Source: an uncultured Psychrobacter sp. (GTDB lineage Bacteria > Pseudomonadota > Gammaproteobacteria > Pseudomonadales > Moraxellaceae). Taken from it: DNA of 64,000 nt. Below the pieces are notes generated by a model, which did not search any database, was not told where the DNA came from, and saw only the letters and a list, made by a program, of their open reading frames with translations. A program made the translations under genes and the position numbers. Within the stretch, counting starts at the first letter, position 1. Each line of letters starts with the position of its first letter. The stretch is from contig CANLDW010000001.1 of assembly GCA_947489525.1 (NCBI GenBank), forward strand, positions 558,001 through 622,000, given 5' to 3'. Positions 48,841 to 55,238 of this stretch are shown here, piece after piece.

Positions 48841-49013
48841 TGAGCAACGTTAAAAAATTGCATGCCAATTTTAGTTGCGCAAGGGAAATCCTTTAAATAG
48901 GATTTCCAGAAGTCATGCTCACAAACGAAATTTAAATAGGAAAATCATAGATTTTCCCTTGCGACGAGCTGAACACTTCCCAAGTGTTCAGACTACCCTC
49001 GTCTCACACACTT
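48841..49013 (+). mobile_element. 173-bp structured element inserted in CRISPR repeat 6 (copy E2)
   Basis: Same length, same insertion base and same 12-bp duplication as E1, but with many substitutions, several of them paired. The fourth stem is CTGAACACTT/AAGTGTTCAG and its outer stem GACGAG/CTCGTC, both changed on both sides relative to E1. The first stem is AAAATTG/CAATTTT. GGAAATCC/GGATTTCC and GGAAAATC/GATTTTCC are conserved. The insertion separates spacers 5 and 6. Confidence 0.82.
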
Positions 49014-49085
49014 ATAGGTGGCTTAGAAATTGCAGATGCTAACTTACTACCTGCTTTCAGTGTGGCCCCCACTTAGGGGTTTTTA

Positions 49086-49140
49086 GAATTCATAATTTAA
49101 ATAAGAAAACCATTATCTCACACACTTGTAGGTGCTTGAT
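49086..49140 (+). mobile_element. Deleted remnant of the 173-bp element in the terminal repeat (E3)
   Basis: After 24 bases of decayed repeat 7 come AATTTAAATAAGAAAA and TCTCACACACTT, which match the middle (AATTTAAATAGGAAAA) and the 3' end of E2. Then comes GTAGGTGCTTGATA in place of ATAGGTGGCTTAGAAA. About 130 bases are missing. The order of pieces is exactly that of E1 and E2. Confidence 0.6.
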
Positions 49141-49226
49141 ATAGCTTCTCTATGTGACTGCTACCCCTTTTTTAATCATCTACTCTATTCTTATAATTTT
49201 CACTTATAAACAACGAGTCCAAAAAT

Positions 49227-49898
49227 ATGTATAAAGTCAGCTTTTTAGTGCTAGTAGCTATTGCTTTGAGTGCTTGTAATTCAAAGACAGTAAGTGACGC
49301 CGATTTTCCAGTAGAGTCTGTCATGCTAGCGCAGTATACGGAGCCTAGCGATACTACCCTTTATTATAATATTGAAAATTCAGCACCTCTTGTAGTACAA
49401 ATCATCAATACTCCGCTGCCAGACACGACATTTAATGGCGTTCCTGTCAAGAGCACTAAGTCGCAAACTATTACTAGGCAAGGTGAAACAGAAATGGAGC
49501 GCACCGAGTCCATATTGTATTTTCAAGAGTCGCCTCTTAAGTACATAGGATCGGTATCAAGCGATGAATATGAAGTGGCGTCAAATCAAACCCCTATGCC
49601 AAAAAAGGCTAAAATAGGGGACTCAGGTGACGTTAATCAATCCAATTTATGGACAGATGCGAGCAAAAAGACTCAAACTAGTGACATGGTGGCTAAATGG
49701 TCTTTAAAGCCAGCCAATGATAATACTGCTTGGCTATGTGAGGATTTGGAGATCTACTATTTAGCCGAAGAAGATACTGATACCAAAGGCTCCTCTTGTG
49801 TAGAGATTAATCCAAATGGCGATATCCTTAAAAGTAAAATGATTGTCAATAGTATAACGGATGACCAAGTACAAGAGTTTGTATTTGTCAGCAAATAA
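49227..49898 (+). CDS. Putative lipoprotein of unknown function
   Basis: 223 residues. The start MYKVSFLVLVAIALSACNSK is a lipoprotein signal with lipobox LSAC and Cys at residue 17. The mature part is hydrophilic, Thr/Ser/Asp-rich, with two cysteines late in the chain (AWLCEDLEIYY, KGSSCVEINP) that could pair. No family recognised. It is more AT-rich than the surrounding housekeeping genes, which hints at recent arrival. A weak GAG site precedes the ATG. It faces the equally unfamiliar gene at 49917 tail to tail. Confidence 0.72.
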   Translation: MYKVSFLVLVAIALSACNSKTVSDADFPVESVMLAQYTEPSDTTLYYNIENSAPLVVQIINTPLPDTTFNGVPVKSTKSQTITRQGETEMERTESILYFQESPLKYIGSVSSDEYEVASNQTPMPKKAKIGDSGDVNQSNLWTDASKKTQTSDMVAKWSLKPANDNTAWLCEDLEIYYLAEEDTDTKGSSCVEINPNGDILKSKMIVNSITDDQVQEFVFVSK

Positions 49899-49916
49899 CA
49901 ATGTCGTCTATTTGTT

Positions 49917-50426
49917 TTACGATTTTGGATACACTACTTTTATAAAAATAATGTAAGACAGGTAAATAAAGACTAGAGATAGTACAACCATCATTTTATT
50001 TTGGTTGCTGTTTAGCCTCTTAGTTTGCTCATATTTTTTAAAATAATCTCCATCTGCAAACATAGTAACGATCTGATGACCGTGTTCTCTTAGTTTGAAA
50101 GTGGTATTTGGTTGATACCAGCCAATCTTAGCAGCCTTATTTATATACTTCTCTAAGTACTCAAAGTCGCCACATCCGCTAGACGCTAGTGAGAAGCTGG
50201 TAGGATAAGTACATTCAAAAACCATTTTATTTTTTGGATCATCAAGCAGTCTTAGTACAATTAAATTGCCGCCATCATCAGCACCTGCTAATTCTACATA
50301 ACCTTCAGAATATTGTAGCGCGTTTTGTAGCGGTATTTCTGCACGCCAGCCGGTAAATGTTTGCGCCATTATAAAAATCACAAACATAGCATAAAAGAAT
50401 ATATGAATCTTCTGGGATTTATTCAA
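49917..50426 (-). CDS. Small membrane protein of unknown function
   Basis: 169 residues with one hydrophobic segment at each end (KIHIFFYAMFVIFIMAQTF and MMVVLSLVFIYLSYIIFIKV) and a periplasmic middle of about 110 residues. Two cysteines there (VFECTYP, SSGCGDFEY) may form a disulfide. No family recognised. The start is TTG, supported by AAGGAAG 8 bases upstream; no ATG lies nearby. AT-rich like the lipoprotein gene it converges on. Confidence 0.7.
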   Translation of the reverse strand: MNKSQKIHIFFYAMFVIFIMAQTFTGWRAEIPLQNALQYSEGYVELAGADDGGNLIVLRLLDDPKNKMVFECTYPTSFSLASSGCGDFEYLEKYINKAAKIGWYQPNTTFKLREHGHQIVTMFADGDYFKKYEQTKRLNSNQNKMMVVLSLVFIYLSYIIFIKVVYPKS

Positions 50427-50473
50427 TGGCTTACTTCCTTAATGCCCATAATTGCTCTTTGTTTTTTATTTGC

Positions 50474-51661
50474 TTAACTCAGCTCAGGAAAGCGCTTAAT
50501 CATATAAATCATCAGTAGTAGAGCAACAAAGGCAATTGCCGCGCCTACAAAGCCGACGCTCGAGAGCGAGATATGAGTGACCGCATAGCCGCCGAGCAAA
50601 GCGCCCGTACCAATGCCTAAGTTAATAATACCTGAGAACATCGCCATAACCATATCTTGCGCATTGATATCGATCTCAATAACTTTAGATTGAATCGTTA
50701 GCATCAGTAGTATCATAGCAGTCCCCCACACCAAAGCATTGAGACTCAATAGCCAAAGCGACGTCACTGCCCACAGCATAGTCATCATTGCGCCTAAAAC
50801 TAATATTATAGACACTAACATCATAAGCGTCGTCGACGTCTCGCTCCAACGGCTAAACAGATAACTACCAATCAGACCTGCGCCGCCGAACAACAGCAGG
50901 ATAAAGGTCACCGCATTTTGACTAATAGAGCCAAGCCGATTCATAAAAGGCTCGATGTAGGAGTAAGCGGCATAGTCAGCGGTAAACACCACAAAGCAAA
51001 ATAAGTACAGACAGACCAGCAGCGGATTGGCGAGTAGCTCAGGGATCTTTCTAAAAGAACCCTCAAACATACTGGGCAAGGTTGGCAAAAGCTTTGCCTG
51101 TAATAAAAATACAATAAAAGCAATGATACCGATGCCAGCAAAGGTGGCGCGCCAGCCAAACCACTGACCGATGATGCGTCCTATCGGTACGCCTAATACC
51201 AGTGCTAGTGATGTGCCTGTCGCCAGCACGCTAAGTGCTAAAGCGCGTTTACCTTCAGGCGCAACGCGCAAGGTGATCGCGGCGGTGATCGCCCAAAATA
51301 TCGCGTGCGAAAACGCAATACCGACGCGGCTGATAAGCAGCACCTCAAAGCTCCAAGCAAATACAGACAGCGCATGACTGGCGATAAAGACGACAAACAG
51401 TCCTAGCAGCAAACGCTTGCGCTCAAACCGACTGGTCAGTAGCATAAGCGGCAATGACATCGCAGCGACGACCCACGCATAAAGCGTGAGCATCCAGCCT
51501 GTCTTGGCCGCCGTGATTGAAAAATCCTTAGCAATATCACTTAGCAAGGCCACAGGGACAAACTCGGTAGTGTTAACGACAAAAGCGCTGATACCCATTA
51601 AGATAACTTGAAAGTACTGACTACGGCGTGAGACCGAGTCCACCTCAGTATTGGTTTGCAT
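50474..51661 (-). CDS. MFS exporter, SotB/YdeA-like sugar efflux family
   Basis: 395 residues and about 12 membrane segments. The first helix carries SAFVVNTTEFVPVALLSDIA, and GWMLTLYAWVVAAMSLPLML and VGIAFSHAIFWAITAAI are typical of the SotB/AraJ drug:H+ antiporter branch that exports arabinose and other sugars. The substrate cannot be read directly. The ATG start has only a weak ribosome site. A 255-bp gap separates it from the MHYT gene on the same strand; a terminator of the latter lies in between. Confidence 0.85.
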   Translation of the reverse strand: MQTNTEVDSVSRRSQYFQVILMGISAFVVNTTEFVPVALLSDIAKDFSITAAKTGWMLTLYAWVVAAMSLPLMLLTSRFERKRLLLGLFVVFIASHALSVFAWSFEVLLISRVGIAFSHAIFWAITAAITLRVAPEGKRALALSVLATGTSLALVLGVPIGRIIGQWFGWRATFAGIGIIAFIVFLLQAKLLPTLPSMFEGSFRKIPELLANPLLVCLYLFCFVVFTADYAAYSYIEPFMNRLGSISQNAVTFILLLFGGAGLIGSYLFSRWSETSTTLMMLVSIILVLGAMMTMLWAVTSLWLLSLNALVWGTAMILLMLTIQSKVIEIDINAQDMVMAMFSGIINLGIGTGALLGGYAVTHISLSSVGFVGAAIAFVALLLMIYMIKRFPELS

Positions 51662-51850
51662 AACCGTCGCTTCAAAAAGAGGCTGCTCCTTTAGAACAGC
51701 GCAAAGAGTAGGAGGACTTATAAAATAGGCTCAAGCATACCAAGCCCATCCCTGTAATTAAAGAGGCTTTTTGGTATACATCAATACGGCTGCTAGCGCT
51801 CAAATCTTGCGCATTGAACTGAACCGAGTGCAACTTATCTGTTGCAACAA

Positions 51851-51884
51851 AAAAAGCTTTTAGAACAGCGTCTAAAAGCTTTTT
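51851..51884 (-). terminator. Terminator after the MHYT gene
   Basis: AAAAAGCTTTTAGA and TCTAAAAGCTTTTT form a 14-bp perfect stem around a 6-base loop, 33 bases beyond the stop of the MHYT gene. It can work in both directions. Confidence 0.88.
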
Positions 51885-51916
51885 ATTTATACTGCTACTA
51901 CCTAAGTAAAAGCAAA

Positions 51917-52654
51917 TTACTCACCAAACACGAGCTCAGCTTTTTTAGGCGCGTTTTTGGCAGCGATAAACAGGAGCAAGCTAAATACGATTGCCGCGCC
52001 AATAAAGATAAACATAGAGGCAAGGAACGTATTTGACTGACCCGCACCCATAGACATCATATCGCCCGTATGCGTCATCGTCATCGCCGCCATACCTGTA
52101 TAGTGCATACCGCAAACAGCAATACCCATAATAAAGGCACTACCAAAACGCTGTAGATTGCCACGTAGGTTAAACGCTAGCCACAAGGCTGCAATAGAGG
52201 CAACAATAGCGATGATAATGGAGGCAACAAGTAGCGCTGTATCATAAGCGACAGTGGCTTCCATTTGCATAGACGCCATGCCAGTATAGTGCATACCTGC
52301 GACACCAAGACCCGTAAGAGTACCACCGCCGATGAGCTTCGCCATACTAGGCACGCCGCGTCCAACGATCACGATACCTACTGCGACAAATACTACGGCA
52401 AGTAGCATAGAGACGATAGTCAGACCAAGATCGTAGCTGACCGGCATTTGCATATCAAACGCCATCATACCGATGTAGTGCATCGACCAAATCGCACCCC
52501 CGATAGCGATGGCAGATAATGCCACCCAAAAGTATAGATCGGTGCCAGCCTTCGCACCCGGTACACGAATAGCAAGGTTGAGACCAACGTACGAACCGAA
52601 TACGGCGATTGCGTATGAGACCAGCACTAACAGTAAATTGTATTCAACTTCCAT
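51917..52654 (-). CDS. MHYT-domain integral membrane sensor
   Basis: About 245 residues, seven membrane segments. The three signature motifs are visible: MHYIGMMAF, MHYTGMASM and MHYTGMAAM, each at the periplasmic end of a helix. MHYT domains are proposed to bind copper and sense oxygen, CO or NO. Here no GGDEF, EAL or kinase domain is attached, so any output must come from another protein. I chose ATG 52654 (AAGG 8 bases upstream). The frame stays open to 52711, which would add 19 residues. Just upstream AGTGAATAAAC is duplicated in tandem. Confidence 0.88.
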   Translation of the reverse strand: MEVEYNLLLVLVSYAIAVFGSYVGLNLAIRVPGAKAGTDLYFWVALSAIAIGGAIWSMHYIGMMAFDMQMPVSYDLGLTIVSMLLAVVFVAVGIVIVGRGVPSMAKLIGGGTLTGLGVAGMHYTGMASMQMEATVAYDTALLVASIIIAIVASIAALWLAFNLRGNLQRFGSAFIMGIAVCGMHYTGMAAMTMTHTGDMMSMGAGQSNTFLASMFIFIGAAIVFSLLLFIAAKNAPKKAELVFGE

Positions 52655-52810
52655 TATATTACTACCTTCTATAGTGAATAAACAGTGAATAAACAGGGTG
52701 CGAAACAACATGAGTTTGCATACTTCAAGGATTTTTAGTCCCGATGTGTATGATTGAGCGCACGCGTTTCATGATTGTGATTTAAAATTATTAAACGTTA
52801 TAGAGACTCG

Positions 52811-53518
52811 CTACCATACGGTAAACTCGCAAATATTGGTGCTACCAGCGCCGCAACTGGTTTCTTCTACATTGGCTTGCCCTACCGCAGGGTTACTTGC
52901 TAAAAAGCCGTCGATATAACCTACAACAAAGTGACAGCCTGAGTGCGACGCGTCCGCTGACTGGCAAAAGGGGCACTTTACTAAGCTAAGGTTATAGCCA
53001 TCAACTTTGACTTTACAAAAGGCCTTGAGTGCTGGTACCAACTCACGGCTAATCGCGGCTGACATCTTGAGCGGACTACCCAGTGCGTAATCACGTTGAT
53101 AAATGCCGCCGCCCACTTTACGTCCAAGGCTTTGTAGCGCGGCTTCGCGCTCATCACCAGTCAACCCCGCTTCGTACTGCTTGACGACATCAACAATATC
53201 AGGGTACTGAGCGCCAATAGCGGCAAGCGTACTTTTCTCATCTAAACGCTGTTTAGCCGGTACGCTAACATCAGTTTCGTCATCAGCAATTTGTAGTTTA
53301 AATAGCGTACAGCCTTCAATCGCTGATAGGTCATCGACTAGCTCTGCTTGCGTCTTATTGCCTTGTGTTTTTGCTACTACATGGATAATATTGCCACCAT
53401 TTTCTGATGCTTCTTGTCTTTGCGATATCAGTTGATAACCCGCTTTGATCAGAGGTGAGATAACATTGACCAAGCGGATGCGTTCGGACGATGTTTCTAG
53501 TGCGCAAGAAAATTTCAA
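52811..53518 (-). CDS. V4R-like domain protein
   Basis: 235 residues, soluble. The N-terminal 75 residues look like a small alpha/beta (ACT-like) domain. A helical middle leads to a C-terminal part (about 150-235) with KCPFCQSADASHSGCHFVVG and EETSCGAGSTNICEFTVW, resembling the V4R (4-vinyl reductase-like) fold, whose cysteines bind zinc. The match is by residue pattern only. Function unknown. The start is TTG, with GGGAG at normal distance. It is upstream of the MHYT gene on the same strand with a 156-bp gap. The 373-bp gap to the NYN gene (53519-53891) holds no gene I can support. Confidence 0.55.
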   Translation of the reverse strand: MKFSCALETSSERIRLVNVISPLIKAGYQLISQRQEASENGGNIIHVVAKTQGNKTQAELVDDLSAIEGCTLFKLQIADDETDVSVPAKQRLDEKSTLAAIGAQYPDIVDVVKQYEAGLTGDEREAALQSLGRKVGGGIYQRDYALGSPLKMSAAISRELVPALKAFCKVKVDGYNLSLVKCPFCQSADASHSGCHFVVGYIDGFLASNPAVGQANVEETSCGAGSTNICEFTVW

Positions 53519-53891
53519 AATCCGCTCCCTGTCTAAAGTACAGCTGGCTTGTTTAGCCTTGAGCTGCTTAGATACTCTTAACCATTAGTGCAGGTGGTTT
53601 ATACTCTGATAATGACGAGCGTGACGACCTCCACTCTCTGCAATAAAATGCTTAAATGTGCAATTTACAAGTGATGTCTTACTTTCTTTATAACGTATCT
53701 GTAATATACATAGATATGTGGATACGATAGGGTTTGCATTATTACCGTAACCATACAAGGTAGCAATACTAGATATAAATATACCCGATAGAAGAGCAGA
53801 TATTTCCGACAAATAACGGACGTTAACTAAAGCTTTAATAACTATTTAATGAATAATTACAACATGGTAAGCATTACTATAGGGAGTAAGA

Positions 53892-55238
53892 ATGGCAGCC
53901 TCGCTTGATACACTTGGCAATATTGCAGTACTTATCGATGCTGATAATGCTTCGGCAAAAAATATTTCTAGAGTCCTACAAGAGATAGAAAAACTCGGTC
54001 ATATCAGCTGCAAAAAGATTTATGGTGATTGGGGCAATGCGCATATTCAAAGTTGGCAAGAGGCGCTGCTTAAGCACGCGATTGATCCTATGCAGCACTT
54101 TGCCTATGTAAAAGGCAAAAATGCTACGGATATCGGCATGGTGATTGAGGCGATGGATTTGCTCTATAGTAAAAAATACGATGGCTTTTGTTTGATATCG
54201 AGCGATAGCGACTTTACCTCACTAGCGCTACGCATTCGCAAAAACGGCGTCAAGGTGTTTGGCTTTGGCAAGCGCAATACCGTTGATGCCTTTACCCATG
54301 CGTGTGATCAGTTTTTTTATGTGGAGGATTTGCTAGGGGTTCAGAACAAAGCTAACCATCTAGCCAACAGCAAAACCGCTGAACCTTCAATACCATGGAC
54401 GACTAAGCAATTACAGACTCAAGAACAGCTCATAAATGTACTGAACAAATTGATTAAAGCTAATCCTAACAATAACAAGGGTTGGTCAGATATATCTTAC
54501 TTAGCTCGTGAAATCAAACAAAACTATAGCAATATAAATCTAGAAAAATATAACTATAAAAAGTTTTCAGATTTGATAATTGCATTAAAATTATTTGATA
54601 TTAAACGTCAAAACAATGGTGTTTGGGCAAGAGTAAAAGTGTTGAAAACTAAATCTATCAAAGACGTAGATCATAATGTCCTGTCTAAGACTTCAAACTC
54701 TACGCCGCGCTTGTCAAACACTCCTGACTCAAAGCCTATTATTCTACCTGATGCTCCTGTTACTATTAAAATAGTTACTGCTCCTATGATAGATTCAGCA
54801 CTGTTTCGCGTTGATGAGCAAACAGTAGTGAGAGGGGATCAAGATATGATTTTTTATGGTCAAACTCATAGTATGGATGGCAGTATTGTCTTGGAGCAAA
54901 CGCTCAACGAAGACAACATGGTTTTTGAGTTTGATTGTGATCTGAGTGTTCAACCTAAGTCTATTGAACAATTAATGATTACTGTATCCACTGAACTCAA
55001 TGCCTTAAATATGTCAAGTTTAAATCAAATTGAACTCAAAATTACTGACAATACACCGCAAGCGAAAGTCTTGTTTTCAGGATATTTTGACACACTAAGT
55101 AAAGAAAGCAAAAGCTTATTGATTGCTACTATTCGTCGTAGTGATGAATGCTGGCAATGTAAACCTATGCACCGCAAAATCAATGGCGACCTACGATTTT
55201 TATGCGAAAAATACGGAGTAGAACTTAGCGATGCCTAA
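53892..55238 (+). CDS. NYN-LOTUS-TerD three-domain fusion protein
   Basis: 448 residues. Domain 1 (about 8-147) is an NYN/LabA-like PIN-fold nuclease: VLIDADNAS (Asp16, Asp18), ATDIGMVIEAMDLL (Asp80) and ISSDSDFTSLALRI (Asp105, Asp107) supply the acidic metal site. Domain 2 (about 170-250) fits OST-HTH/LOTUS, an RNA-binding winged helix (GWSDISYLAREIKQNY, KKFSDLIIALKLFDI). Domain 3 (about 290-447) is a reduced TerD domain (VRGDQDMIFYGQTHSMDGSI) lacking the calcium motif. The gene's GC content drops sharply after about 54360. Its stop overlaps the next start by eight bases, so it leads the biosynthetic run. It suggests an RNA-cleaving arm of the Ter response; that role is inference. Confidence 0.85.
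   Translation: MAASLDTLGNIAVLIDADNASAKNISRVLQEIEKLGHISCKKIYGDWGNAHIQSWQEALLKHAIDPMQHFAYVKGKNATDIGMVIEAMDLLYSKKYDGFCLISSDSDFTSLALRIRKNGVKVFGFGKRNTVDAFTHACDQFFYVEDLLGVQNKANHLANSKTAEPSIPWTTKQLQTQEQLINVLNKLIKANPNNNKGWSDISYLAREIKQNYSNINLEKYNYKKFSDLIIALKLFDIKRQNNGVWARVKVLKTKSIKDVDHNVLSKTSNSTPRLSNTPDSKPIILPDAPVTIKIVTAPMIDSALFRVDEQTVVRGDQDMIFYGQTHSMDGSIVLEQTLNEDNMVFEFDCDLSVQPKSIEQLMITVSTELNALNMSSLNQIELKITDNTPQAKVLFSGYFDTLSKESKSLLIATIRRSDECWQCKPMHRKINGDLRFLCEKYGVELSDA

Larger units (their letters stand above)
48332..49089 (+). CRISPR. Type I-F-like CRISPR array, 7 repeats and 6 spacers, orphan, three repeats interrupted
   Basis: The 28-bp repeat opens GTTATCCACCGCATAGGTGG and closes CTTAGAAA, matching the I-F pattern (5-bp hairpin CCACC/GGTGG, then the 8-base CTTAGAAA handle). 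Repeats start at 48332, 48392, 48452 (one mismatch, CaACC, in the stem), 48512, 48572, 48817 and 49062. All six spacers are exactly 32 bases. Repeats 5 and 6 are split after their first 24 bases by a 173-bp sequence and resume at 48769 and 49014. Repeat 7 (49062) is strongly decayed (CCCC/GGGG stem remains). The plus-strand orientation follows from the handle and the decayed distal end. No cas gene lies in this window. Confidence 0.93.

Noticed and set aside
48051-50426. Cas genes next to the array
   Set aside because: The neighbouring products are an ATP-grasp enzyme, a lipoprotein and a two-helix membrane protein; none has Cas features.
53585-53812. 75-residue minus-strand ORF in the gap before the NYN gene
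   Set aside because: No ribosome site or family features, and it lies in AT-rich spacer.
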